Positions 26,496-35,171 of a DNA stretch of 64,000 bases are shown one piece after another. Numbering within the stretch: position 1 is the stretch's first letter; each line of letters opens with the position of its first letter. Source of the stretch: Bacteroidales bacterium (GTDB taxonomy: Bacteria; Bacteroidota; Bacteroidia; Bacteroidales; UBA932); contig JAFUWZ010000026.1 of the NCBI GenBank assembly GCA_017471045.1, positions 1 through 64,000 on the forward strand, read 5' to 3'. The notes beneath the pieces are model-generated. The model saw only the letters and a program-made list of their open reading frames with translations, ran no database searches and had not been told where the DNA came from. The position numbers and the translations under genes were made by a program.

Positions 26496-28820
26496 CTAAG
26501 ATGATTTCTTGGGACCGCGGTGACGGGTGCGGGTGGTGGGTTGCGTGCCACTGACGATGGCCTTGCATTCCTCTTCCGTCAGGGTGGCGGCATCTTTTCC
26601 TCTCGGGATGCGGTAGTTGCGTCCGTCATGCTTGAGGTAGGGACCGTAGCGGCCGTTCATGATGGAGATCCCGCTGTCGGCAAACTCGGTGAGGACCGCG
26701 TTCATGGGGGTCCGGTTTTGTTCCTGGACGATCAGGCGGATGCATTCTTCCTCGGTGATGGACATCGGATTGCTGCCCTTGGGCAGGGAGATGTTTTTGT
26801 CTCCGTACTTGAGATAAGGGCCGAACCGTCCCCGGTGGAGGACGATGTCCACGCCTTCGTAACGGCCGGCCGTACGGGGCAGCTGGAAGAGTTTCAGGGC
26901 TTCTTCGAGGGTGATGCTTTCGATGAGCTGTCCCCGGTCCAGGCTCGCGAACTGCCGTTTTTCGGCCGGTCCTTTCTGGACATAGGCGCCGAACTGGCCG
27001 AATTTGGCGACGATCTCTTCACCGTCCGGAGCCGTGCCCAGCACCCGCGAAATGCGGCTGTACTGACGGTCGGACAAGGCCTCGTCCACTTTCTGGTGGA
27101 AAGGCGCGTAAAAGTCCCGGATGACCTGATTCCACTGCAGCTCGCCGGCGGCGATGCGGTCGAAATCTTCCTCCACGTTGGCCGTGAAATCGTAACTCAT
27201 GATGCCCGGAAAGTTCTTGACCAGATAATCGGTCACGATCATCCCGATCTCCTGGGGGAGCAGCCGGCCTTTCTCGGCGCCGACCACTTCGGTCTTGGGC
27301 AGGCTCGTGACGGCCCCGTCCTTGAGCAGGAAGTTGGTGACGGGCACTTTCTGGCCCTCCTTGTCGCCCTTGACGACATAGCCGCGGCTGGATGTCAGGG
27401 TCGTGATGGTCGGCGAGTAAGTGGAAGGCCGGCCGATGCCGAGCTCTTCCAGTTTCTTGATGAGCGTGCCTTCCGAATAACGGGCGGGGGCGCTGCTGAA
27501 TTTGCATTCCGCCGTGATGCTGCGGGCTTCAAGCCGGTCGCCGGGCTTCATCTCCGGCAGGATCACGCCTTCGCCCTCGTTCTCGTTTTCGCCGGCGTTG
27601 TCCATATAGACCTTGAGGAAGCCGTCAAAGACAATGTTGGTCGCCTGGATGTTGAACAATTCGCTCCGGCGGTCCGAGCGGACCTTGATCGTCGTGTTGA
27701 GCGTCTTGGCTTCCGCCATCTGCGAAGCGGCGGTCCGCTTCCAGATCAGGTTGTAGAGTTTCTGCTCCTGGGTTGTGCCTTGGATGGCGGTCCGCTCGAT
27801 GACGGTCGGGCGGATGGCTTCGTGGGCTTCCTGGGCGCCTTTGGACCGGGTCCGGTACTGGCGGGGCTGGTGGTACTGCGCGCCGAAATGCTCGATGATG
27901 AATTTCTTGGCCGTGCCGAGTGCCAGCGAAGAAAGGTTCGTGGAGTCGGTACGCATATAGGTGATCAGGCCGCGCTCATACAGGGCCTGGGCGACGCGCA
28001 TCGTGGTGCTGACCGGGAAGTGCAGCACGCGGGCCGCTTCCTGCTGGAGGGTGGAAGTGGTGAACGGGGCGCCGGGATGGCGCGTCCCGTCTTTCGCATC
28101 CACGTTGGCGACGGAATAAACGGCGTCGATGCTGTCAAGCAGGAACTGTTCGGCCTCAGCCGCCGAATCGAAACGCGTTTCCAGCGTGGCTTTGACCTTG
28201 GTGGCGGCGGATGTCCCAGCCGGGTGGAACAGGGCGTCGACGCGGTAGAAAGGCTTGCTCTCGAACGCCATGATCTCCTTTTCCCGGTCTACGATCAGCC
28301 GCAGGGCGACGGACTGGACACGGCCGGCGGAAAGCTGCGGCCGGATCTTGCGCCAGAGGATGGGAGAAAGCTCGAATCCGACCAGGCGGTCCAGCACGCG
28401 GCGGGCCTGCTGGGCGTTGACCAGGTTCATGTCGATCTCGCGCGGATGGGCGATGGCATCCAGGACGGCCGTCTTGGTGATCTCATGGAAGGCAATGCGT
28501 TTCGTCTTGGCGGGATCCAGGCCCAGGGTCTCGGACAGGTGCCAGGAAATGGCTTCTCCTTCGCGGTCTTCATCGGAGGCTAGCCATACGGTCGAAGCGC
28601 TCTCCGAAAGCTTCTTGAGCTCGGCCACGATCTTCTTCTTGCCGGCCGGAACGACATATTCCGGGGCGAAACCGTGGTCCAGGTCGACACTCAGTTTTTT
28701 CTCCTGCAGGTCGCGTATATGGCCGACGCTGGCCTTGATGGTGTATTGTTTCTTGTCCAGGAATCCACCGATGGTTTTGGCTTTTTCGGGAGACTCGACG
28801 ATAATTAAATTCCCCTCCAT
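26496..28820 (-). CDS. topA: DNA topoisomerase I
   Basis: The 774-residue type IA topoisomerase relaxes negative supercoils. The Toprim domain starts at LIIVESPEKAKTI, immediately after the chosen ATG; an upstream GTG adds seven residues without merit. WLASDEDREGEAISWHL supplies the metal-binding DxD, and the active-site Tyr is in GLITYMRTDSTNLS. C-terminal topoisomerase repeats (LKYGDKNISLPKG and GRYGPYLKHDGRNYRIP) replace the zinc ribbons of the enterobacterial enzyme, and the tail is basic. Confidence 0.96.
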   Translation of the reverse strand: MEGNLIIVESPEKAKTIGGFLDKKQYTIKASVGHIRDLQEKKLSVDLDHGFAPEYVVPAGKKKIVAELKKLSESASTVWLASDEDREGEAISWHLSETLGLDPAKTKRIAFHEITKTAVLDAIAHPREIDMNLVNAQQARRVLDRLVGFELSPILWRKIRPQLSAGRVQSVALRLIVDREKEIMAFESKPFYRVDALFHPAGTSAATKVKATLETRFDSAAEAEQFLLDSIDAVYSVANVDAKDGTRHPGAPFTTSTLQQEAARVLHFPVSTTMRVAQALYERGLITYMRTDSTNLSSLALGTAKKFIIEHFGAQYHQPRQYRTRSKGAQEAHEAIRPTVIERTAIQGTTQEQKLYNLIWKRTAASQMAEAKTLNTTIKVRSDRRSELFNIQATNIVFDGFLKVYMDNAGENENEGEGVILPEMKPGDRLEARSITAECKFSSAPARYSEGTLIKKLEELGIGRPSTYSPTITTLTSSRGYVVKGDKEGQKVPVTNFLLKDGAVTSLPKTEVVGAEKGRLLPQEIGMIVTDYLVKNFPGIMSYDFTANVEEDFDRIAAGELQWNQVIRDFYAPFHQKVDEALSDRQYSRISRVLGTAPDGEEIVAKFGQFGAYVQKGPAEKRQFASLDRGQLIESITLEEALKLFQLPRTAGRYEGVDIVLHRGRFGPYLKYGDKNISLPKGSNPMSITEEECIRLIVQEQNRTPMNAVLTEFADSGISIMNGRYGPYLKHDGRNYRIPRGKDAATLTEEECKAIVSGTQPTTRTRHRGPKKSS

Positions 28821-28887
28821 ATCTTCACATTTTAATTTCACTTTGCAAAGAAAATCACAATCGGGCGAATTTTCAAAATTTAATCGT

Positions 28888-28895
28888 TAATTTTG
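28888..28895 (+). promoter_or_regulatory. -7 promoter box for the PBP1A operon
   Basis: TAATTTTG matches TAnnTTTG and lies 26 nt before the ATG at 28922. The minus strand of this region, upstream of topA, has only imperfect candidates. Confidence 0.45.
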
Positions 28896-28921
28896 TATTT
28901 CTTAGGAATGACTGCAAGCGT

Positions 28922-31303
28922 ATGAAAGAAGAAACCAAGAAGAAGATAAGCAAGTGGTTCTGGATCCTGTTGGCGGCCCCGTTCGCCGCCCTGCTCCTGA
29001 TGCTGCTCGTCGTCTGGCTGTTCGCCAGGATCCCTTCCTTCGAGGAGCTGGAGAATCCGGACAGCAAACTGGCCACGCAAGTGATCGCCGAGGAAGGCGA
29101 GACCTTGACCACTTTCCATATCGAGAATCGTACTTTCGTCACTTACGAAGATCTCTCCGAACACTTGGTCCATGCGACGATTGCGACCGAAGACGCCCGT
29201 TTCCTGAAACATTCCGGCATCGATTTCAAGGGCCTGGCCCGCGTGTTCTTCAAGACGCTCCTGCTGAACCGCTCCAACCAGGGCGGCGGCAGCACGATCA
29301 CGCAGCAGCTCGCCAAGACCCTCTATCCCCGCAAGGAACTGGACAGCAAGATCCCCGGCTGGAACAAGGTGGAGATGGTCTGGATCAAGCTGAAGGAGTG
29401 GATCACGGCCGTCAAGCTGGAGCGGGAGTACACCAAGGAAGAGATCATGTACATGTATCTCAACTCCGTCTTTTTCGGCAGCAACGCCTATGGCATCAAG
29501 GCTGCCTCCGAAACCTTTTTCGACAAGGAACCGGCCGACCTGACCGTCGAAGAAAGCGCCACCCTCGTCGGCATGGTCAACAAACCGACCCGCTACAATC
29601 CGGCGCTCAATCCGGACAAGTCCCTGGCGCGTCGCAATTTCGTCATTTCCCAGATGGAAAAGGCCGGGTATCTGACCAAGGCGCAGCGGGACTCGATCCA
29701 GCAGCTTCCCATCGAACTCTCTTACCAGGTGCAGGACCACAATTCCGGCTATGGCCCCTATTTCCGCGACATGCTGCGGCGGGTGATGAACGCCAAAAAG
29801 CCGCGTCGTTCGGATTACCAGTTCCGGGAAGACTTCTCCGCCGACTCCCTCCTGTGGGCGACGGACGACCTGTATGGCTGGCTCAACAAGAATACCAAGG
29901 CGGACGGGACGCCGTACAACCTTGACAAGGACGGTCTCAAAATCTATACGACCATCAATTACAAGATGCAGCGCTACGCCGAAGAGGCCGTCGCCGAGCA
30001 TCTCGGGACCAACCTGCAGAGCGCCTTTAACAAGGAGTTGAAATCCAAGCGCAACCCGCCCTTCGCCAATGATGTGGATGCGGAGACAGCCGATGTCCTG
30101 ATGGCGCAGGCGCGCAGATGGAGCGACCGTTACCGCCTGGCGAAGAAGGCGGGCCTGTCCGAGTCCGAGATCCTGAAGAGCTTTGACCAGCCTGTTCCGA
30201 TGAAGGTCTTTGCCTGGAACGGGAAAAAGGCCGTCGGCAAGGAGAAGGGTTATGTCGAGATCGACACCTTGATGACGCCGAACGACTCCATCCGTTACTA
30301 CAAAGGCATCCTGCGGGCGGCTTTCATGGCCATCGAGCCCAGTTCCGGATATATCAAAGCCTATGTCGGCGGGCCCAATTACCGTTACTTCAAATATGAC
30401 AATGCCAGGCAGGGCAAGCGGCAGATCGGATCGACCGTCAAGCCATTCCTCTACACCCTGGCGATGCAAGGCGGCCTGTCCCCGTGTACGCAAGTCGTGA
30501 ACGTGTCCCAGTCCTTCCTCAATGTGGACGGGTCCGTCTGGACGCCGCGAAGCACGGACCGTTCCGACTGGATCGGCCGCACCGTGACCCTGAAATGGGG
30601 CCTTGCCCAGAGCTCCAACAACATTTCCGCCTACCTGATGAAGCAGTTCGGGCCGGATGCCCTGGTCCAGATGATGCGCCAGATGGGTATCTACAGTTTC
30701 CTGGATCCTGTCAATTCGCTTTGCGTAGGCGCGGCGGACATCTCCGTCTATGAGATGGTCTCCGCCTACAACACCTTCCCCTCCAAGGGCGTCTATGTCA
30801 CGCCGATGTTCGTAACGCGCATCGAGGATAACCAGGGCAACCTGCTCAGCGAGTTCACCAACAAAAAGCGCGAAGCCATCAGCGACCAGACCGCCTATCT
30901 GATGGCCAACATGATGCGGGGCGTCGTGGACGGCGGTACGGCATCCCGTCTGCGGGGCCGCTACGGGCTGAAGGGTGAGATCGCCGGCAAGACCGGTACG
31001 ACCAACGACAACTCCGACGGCTGGTTCATCGGTTACACGCCGACCATCACGGCCGGTGCCTGGGTCGGAGCGGAGGACCGCCAGGTCCACTTCCAGTCCA
31101 CCGCGCTGGGCCAGGGCTCCAACGCCGCCCTGCCCATCTGGGCTCTCTGGATGCAGAAGGTGCTCAAGGACGGGACCTTGGGCATCAGCGAGAGCGACCG
31201 CTTCATCGCGCCCGCGGAGATGACCCTCAGCATGGACTGCTCCGGCGACGACAGCGCCGCGGTCAGCGGACAGAACAGTGAAACGGAATACTATTTTGAA
31301 TAA
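28922..31303 (+). CDS. Bifunctional class A penicillin-binding protein (PBP1A type)
   Basis: The 793-residue protein polymerises and cross-links peptidoglycan. It has a cytoplasmic Lys-rich tail and one membrane anchor (about 14-37), a GT51 glycosyltransferase domain with ATIATEDARFLKHSGID and GGGSTITQQLAKTLYPR, a linker, and a transpeptidase domain with the SxxK motif in GSTVKPFLYTL, SSN in AQSSNNIS, and KTG in AGKTGTTND. Its stop is 1 nt before the ATG of ddl, so the two cell-wall genes form one operon. Confidence 0.95.
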   Translation: MKEETKKKISKWFWILLAAPFAALLLMLLVVWLFARIPSFEELENPDSKLATQVIAEEGETLTTFHIENRTFVTYEDLSEHLVHATIATEDARFLKHSGIDFKGLARVFFKTLLLNRSNQGGGSTITQQLAKTLYPRKELDSKIPGWNKVEMVWIKLKEWITAVKLEREYTKEEIMYMYLNSVFFGSNAYGIKAASETFFDKEPADLTVEESATLVGMVNKPTRYNPALNPDKSLARRNFVISQMEKAGYLTKAQRDSIQQLPIELSYQVQDHNSGYGPYFRDMLRRVMNAKKPRRSDYQFREDFSADSLLWATDDLYGWLNKNTKADGTPYNLDKDGLKIYTTINYKMQRYAEEAVAEHLGTNLQSAFNKELKSKRNPPFANDVDAETADVLMAQARRWSDRYRLAKKAGLSESEILKSFDQPVPMKVFAWNGKKAVGKEKGYVEIDTLMTPNDSIRYYKGILRAAFMAIEPSSGYIKAYVGGPNYRYFKYDNARQGKRQIGSTVKPFLYTLAMQGGLSPCTQVVNVSQSFLNVDGSVWTPRSTDRSDWIGRTVTLKWGLAQSSNNISAYLMKQFGPDALVQMMRQMGIYSFLDPVNSLCVGAADISVYEMVSAYNTFPSKGVYVTPMFVTRIEDNQGNLLSEFTNKKREAISDQTAYLMANMMRGVVDGGTASRLRGRYGLKGEIAGKTGTTNDNSDGWFIGYTPTITAGAWVGAEDRQVHFQSTALGQGSNAALPIWALWMQKVLKDGTLGISESDRFIAPAEMTLSMDCSGDDSAAVSGQNSETEYYFE

Positions 31304-31304
31304 T

Positions 31305-32321
31305 ATGGGAAAGTACAAGGCGATTGCGGTCATTTACGGGAGCGATTCTTCCGAGTGGGAAGTCTCCTGCCGCAGCGGCGAATATGTGGCCTCCCGCATC
31401 GACGAGACGGCATACGATATCTATGAAATTTTTGCCCGTTTCGGGAAATGGTCCCTCGTGGCGATGCGCAAGCAGAATTCGATGCGTGTCACCTTCATGG
31501 AGGGGGCCCGGCCGGAAGTGGACAAGAGTGATTTTTCCGTCAAGATCTACGGGGAGAACGTGAAGTTTGACTTCGCCTACATCGTCCAGCACGGTTTCCC
31601 CGGAGAAACCGGCCACCTGCAGGGCTATCTGGAAATGCTGCAGGTCCCTTTCAGCAGCTGTAGCGCCTTCGTCTCGTCGGTGGTGTTTGACAAATATGCG
31701 TGCAAGAGTTATGTCCGCGGCGCCGATCCGGTCCTGTGCGCGCCCGATCTCTTCGTCCGGAAAGGTGCGGACATGGAAGCCGTTGCCCGGGAAGCCGCCG
31801 AGACGCTTACGTTCCCCGTTTTCGTCAAGCCGACCAACGGCGGATCGAGTTTCGGCATCACGCGGGTGACGGAGCCGGACGCCTTGGCAGAAGCCGTCCA
31901 GTTTGCCTTTTCCGAGTGTCCGACCGTCATCATTGAGCAAGGCGTCTCCGGGCGCGAACTGACCTGTGCGGCTTATTTCGACGGCAAAGAAGTGAAGTCC
32001 CTGCCGGTGATCGAAATCATCACGGACAATCCCTATTTCGACTATGATGCCAAGTACAACGGCCACAGCCGTGAGGTCTGTCCGGCGGAGATTCCCGACG
32101 AGCTGGCCGCCCTCGTGCGCCGTACCACCGAGCGCCTCTATGCCCGTTTGGGCTGCAGCGGTGTCGTCCGGATCGACTATATCGCGGCGGAAGACGGCCT
32201 CTATTTCCTGGAAGTCAACACGATTCCCGGCATGACCAGTGCTTCGCTCGTGCCCAAGATGGTCCGCGCCGCCGGGCTGGGCATGACCGATTTCCTGAGC
32301 TGCATCATTGAGAACGCGTAG
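31305..32321 (+). CDS. ddl: D-alanine-D-alanine ligase
   Basis: The 338-residue ATP-grasp enzyme makes the D-Ala-D-Ala dipeptide of peptidoglycan. The start at 31305 begins MGKYKAIAVIYG, matching the family N-terminus; the longer frame overlaps the PBP gene. VFVKPTNGGSSFGITRV is the ATP-grasp loop, and GCSGVVRIDYI followed by FLEVNTIPGMT carries the metal ligands and the signature end. It lies between PBP1A and prmC. Confidence 0.95.
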   Translation: MGKYKAIAVIYGSDSSEWEVSCRSGEYVASRIDETAYDIYEIFARFGKWSLVAMRKQNSMRVTFMEGARPEVDKSDFSVKIYGENVKFDFAYIVQHGFPGETGHLQGYLEMLQVPFSSCSAFVSSVVFDKYACKSYVRGADPVLCAPDLFVRKGADMEAVAREAAETLTFPVFVKPTNGGSSFGITRVTEPDALAEAVQFAFSECPTVIIEQGVSGRELTCAAYFDGKEVKSLPVIEIITDNPYFDYDAKYNGHSREVCPAEIPDELAALVRRTTERLYARLGCSGVVRIDYIAAEDGLYFLEVNTIPGMTSASLVPKMVRAAGLGMTDFLSCIIENA

Positions 32322-32330
32322 GAGCCCCGG

Positions 32331-33227
32331 ATGCTGCTCAAGGACTTCATAAACGACGGTACGTCGTCCCTGCAGGCCCTTTATCCTACGGAAGAGGCGC
32401 GCAAGATCGTCCTGATGCTCTGCGAAGCGCTGTTGGGGGTACAAAGCTACACCCATATCATCGAGCCCCGGACCGAGGTCCCTTCCGGTAGGGAAGAGGT
32501 CCTAGCGGAAGCTTTGTCGCGTCTGCTCGCGGCCGAACCGGTGCAGTATGTCACCGGAGCGGCGTCATTCTGCGGGTATGATTTCCGGGTGACCCCGGAT
32601 GTGTTGATCCCGCGGCCGGAGACCGAATGCCTGGTCCGGGAAGCCTGCGCGGCGGTCGAAGCGTTGCAGCGGATGCGGATCCCGGCCGGCAAGTCCGGCG
32701 AAGCGCTGCAGGTCCTGGACCTCTGCACCGGGTCCGGCTGCATCGCCTGGACGATGGCCCTGTCCCTGCCCGGGGCGCGCGTAACGGGTGTGGATGTCTC
32801 CGAAGAAGCGCTCGCCGTCGCGCGCAGGCAGGATTTCGGCCGCTTGCTCCGAAAGGCGGGCGCCCGGGCGCCGGAATTCATCCGGCTGGATGTCCTGGAA
32901 CCGTCGGCCATCTTCGAAGGACGGTCCTTCGACCTGATTCTTTCCAATCCGCCCTACATCCCCGCATCGCAAAGAGCCTTGATGCGCCCCAATGTCGTGG
33001 ATCACGAGCCGTCCCTGGCTTTGTTCGTCCCGGATGCGGATCCGCTGCTTTTCTACCGGGCGATCGCCGCCTGGGCCAAGCGTTGCCTGGCCCCGTGGGG
33101 CCGGGGTTTTGTCGAAATCCACGAGGATTTCGGGCCCCAGACGCGCGATGTTTTTCTGCAAAACGGCTTCGACCGGGCGTCCCTGGTCAAGGATTTCTAT
33201 GGCAAAAACCGCATCGTAGCCTTTTAG
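32331..33227 (+). CDS. prmC: Peptide chain release factor N5-glutamine methyltransferase
   Basis: The 298-residue enzyme methylates the GGQ glutamine of release factors. The N-terminal helical domain ends with QYVTGAASFCGYDFRV and VLIPRPETE, the SAM site is VLDLCTGSGCIA, and the substrate Gln motif NPPY is at 206-209. It starts 9 nt after ddl, in the same direction, and is the last gene before a terminator-like hairpin. Confidence 0.94.
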   Translation: MLLKDFINDGTSSLQALYPTEEARKIVLMLCEALLGVQSYTHIIEPRTEVPSGREEVLAEALSRLLAAEPVQYVTGAASFCGYDFRVTPDVLIPRPETECLVREACAAVEALQRMRIPAGKSGEALQVLDLCTGSGCIAWTMALSLPGARVTGVDVSEEALAVARRQDFGRLLRKAGARAPEFIRLDVLEPSAIFEGRSFDLILSNPPYIPASQRALMRPNVVDHEPSLALFVPDADPLLFYRAIAAWAKRCLAPWGRGFVEIHEDFGPQTRDVFLQNGFDRASLVKDFYGKNRIVAF

Positions 33228-33257
33228 AAGGGGTGTTTCTTCTTTTTGGATCCGATT

Positions 33258-33290
33258 AGCCGTGTGAAAATTTTTTACACGGCTATTTTT
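33258..33290 (+). terminator. Probable intrinsic terminator after prmC
   Basis: AGCCGTGT (33258-33265) and ACACGGCT (33277-33284) form a perfect 8-bp stem around an A/T-rich loop and are followed by ATTTTTC. It ends the PBP1A-ddl-prmC operon. Confidence 0.7.
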
Positions 33291-33325
33291 CGCTCCCTTT
33301 GCAGGAGATCAAAACAGATGGAACT

Positions 33326-34576
33326 ATGAAGACTTTATTCGGTAGGTTCTTGCCCTTGCTTGCACCCCTGTGCGTGCTGATGCTCATGGATTCCTGCGGG
33401 CGTCCGGCCCCGGAGCCGGAGTATCTCTCCGTGGGCATCCCGCCGCTGACGTTGTCCGGGGTGGCCCAGTTGTTTTCCGGGCTCCCCTTGGGACCCGAGC
33501 AGGTCCGGGAGGTCCGGGATGCCGTGCGCTCCTCCTCATCCTGCGGCTATGACGAAGAGTATATGATGCGCGACCTGTTCGAGGCGCCTGGCTCGGGTGT
33601 CGGTTCCGCCCGGGAGGAGACACGCGCTTCTTCGTATGTCCATCCCCTGCGGGACCTGATCCGGGCCCATCTGGCCGAACGGACGCTCACCCGCGCCGGC
33701 GGGGACGTGGACGTGGAGGCCTTCATCGCCTCCTTGTCGGCCTCGGGCATGCAGATCTATTGGCCCTATTCCGACGCATGGGACGGTGAGACGATGCCGC
33801 TCATCACCTTCGATCCGGAATCGGAAGCGGCGGCCAACATCGGCTACGAGACCTGGCTGGAGTCCGATGGGACCGTGCGTGTCCGGCAGGTTACGGTGGA
33901 TGAGGAGGTGGCGAGGACGCGCCCGGTCTGGGTGATCAATGCCAACGACGACAGCGCTTATACTTCCCTGGAGCAGCTGCGGCGTCAGGATCCCGGCTGG
34001 GGTCAGGGAGGTCGTATCTTGGTCGGAGCGTTGCCGGGTCAGGACCTTCCGGCACCCCGGAGCCGGGTGGAATCCCCGACCGGTCGCGAGGACGTTTCGC
34101 AGGATTTCCGGACCCTGGTCCTCAAGGACTTCAAGATGAAGCAGCACTACGACAGCTGGTTCCGGGGCGCTTCGGAGTTCTGGGTCAAGTGTGGTTCGGT
34201 GCAGGGTTTCACGGCTTCGACGGAAGCGGAAATGCGCCTGTTCCAGCCCTCGGTGACGGACTTCATGATTTCCGTCAAGCGGGACCAGTTGGGCCTCACC
34301 CTGCCTTTCGATGCGGTCATCATCTCCGACTGGACGGAGCAGCTGGACAGTTTCGCCTTCCTCATCGTGGAGGATGACGGCGGAACACGGACCTCCTGGA
34401 AGGTGGATGCGACCGTCAAGGTCCAGTCCAAAAGTTATGGGATCACCATCGACATTCCCTACAATGAGCGGGATGACATCGTCTGGCGCGGGTCCCTGAC
34501 CAGCCGCTACTTCGAAAAATACGCCGGCGAAGTCGTCCATTTCGGCGGTGTGGACGTCACCTTTGAACTCCGGTGA
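33326..34576 (+). CDS. Unrecognised Bacteroidales lipoprotein
   Basis: The 416-residue protein starts at 33326 with a long hydrophobic signal and lipobox-like LMDSC (Cys at about 24), so it is probably an outer-membrane lipoprotein. I do not recognise the rest. It has no repeats, few Cys, and a beta-rich acidic sequence. The C-terminal third (from about SVTDFMISVKRDQLGLTLPF to VHFGGVDVTFELR) could be a beta-sandwich. It stands between prmC and a toxin-antitoxin pair, and no functional partner is evident. Confidence 0.6.
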   Translation: MKTLFGRFLPLLAPLCVLMLMDSCGRPAPEPEYLSVGIPPLTLSGVAQLFSGLPLGPEQVREVRDAVRSSSSCGYDEEYMMRDLFEAPGSGVGSAREETRASSYVHPLRDLIRAHLAERTLTRAGGDVDVEAFIASLSASGMQIYWPYSDAWDGETMPLITFDPESEAAANIGYETWLESDGTVRVRQVTVDEEVARTRPVWVINANDDSAYTSLEQLRRQDPGWGQGGRILVGALPGQDLPAPRSRVESPTGREDVSQDFRTLVLKDFKMKQHYDSWFRGASEFWVKCGSVQGFTASTEAEMRLFQPSVTDFMISVKRDQLGLTLPFDAVIISDWTEQLDSFAFLIVEDDGGTRTSWKVDATVKVQSKSYGITIDIPYNERDDIVWRGSLTSRYFEKYAGEVVHFGGVDVTFELR

Positions 34577-34591
34577 GCATACGTCCGCCCT

Positions 34592-34646
34592 TTTGAAGTA
34601 CGGAAATAAGTACTTATATTTGTCGTTGATAAAGCATAAGTACTAT
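34592..34646 (+). promoter_or_regulatory. Promoter and operators of the toxin-antitoxin operon
   Basis: TTTG (34592-34595) and TATATTTG (34615-34622) are separated by 19 nt, an ideal Bacteroidales promoter. Three copies of AAGTAC lie at 34596, 34608 and 34638. The middle one is the core of a perfect 12-bp palindrome ATAAGTACTTAT (34606-34617) that overlaps the -7 box, and the last sits in ATAAGTACTAT (34636-34646), touching the start codon. This is where the antitoxin would bind to autoregulate. Confidence 0.75.
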
Positions 34647-34899
34647 GATCACAACGACCTATACGGATTTTAGAAAAAACTTGAAAGGTTTCTTGGATCG
34701 GGTGACGGATGATGCGGACAGTGTCATTATCAACCGTCCGGAAGGGAAAGCCGTCGTCATTATTTCTTTGGAAGAGTACGAGTCTTTGAAAGAAACCCGG
34801 TATATCCTTTCCTCCAAGAGAATGCGTGATATCATTCAGAAGGGAGAGGACGATATCCGGGCCGGGAACTTCAAAATGATCGATCCCGATGAATTATAG
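34645..34899 (+). CDS. yefM: Antitoxin, YefM/Phd family
   Basis: The 84-residue protein is a type II antitoxin. The N-terminal DNA-binding fold starts ITTTYTDFRKNLKGFLDRV, followed by VIINRPEGKAVVIISLEEYESL, both typical of YefM. The C-terminal 30 residues (DDIRAGNFKMIDPDEL) are the flexible toxin-binding tail. Its stop overlaps the toxin start by 11 nt. Confidence 0.93.
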   Translation: MITTTYTDFRKNLKGFLDRVTDDADSVIINRPEGKAVVIISLEEYESLKETRYILSSKRMRDIIQKGEDDIRAGNFKMIDPDEL

Positions 34900-35161
34900 G
34901 ATTGCCTTGCTCCCTCAGGCTGAGGAAGATCTGGCGTATTGGCTTCAGACGGATCTGCGGACCGTGGTCCGGATCAAGCGCTTGCTGAAAGATATCTCCG
35001 ACCATCCTTATTCCGGATTGGGGAAACCCGAACCGCTCAAATGGACCCTTTCCGGGAAATGGTCCCGCCGGATCAACCGGAAGGACCGCATCATCTATAA
35101 AGTGGACGGAGACAGGGTTCTTGTCTTCGTCCTGGCAATGCGGTATCATTATGAACCGTGA
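34889..35161 (+). CDS. yoeB: mRNA-cleaving toxin, Txe/YoeB family
   Basis: The 90-residue protein is a ribosome-dependent mRNA endonuclease of the RelE superfamily. Residues equivalent to the YoeB catalytic set are all present: Glu48 in KPEPLK, Arg67 in RKDRIIY, and His87-Tyr88 near the C-terminus (RYHYEP). The toxin therefore looks active. The 11-nt overlap with the antitoxin gene couples their translation. Confidence 0.93.
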   Translation: MNYRIALLPQAEEDLAYWLQTDLRTVVRIKRLLKDISDHPYSGLGKPEPLKWTLSGKWSRRINRKDRIIYKVDGDRVLVFVLAMRYHYEP

Positions 35162-35171
35162 AGACGGGAAT

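Noticed and set aside
28880-31333. 817-codon minus-strand frame over the PBP1A gene
   Set aside because: It is the mirror of a full class A PBP. It also lacks a promoter or any family motif.
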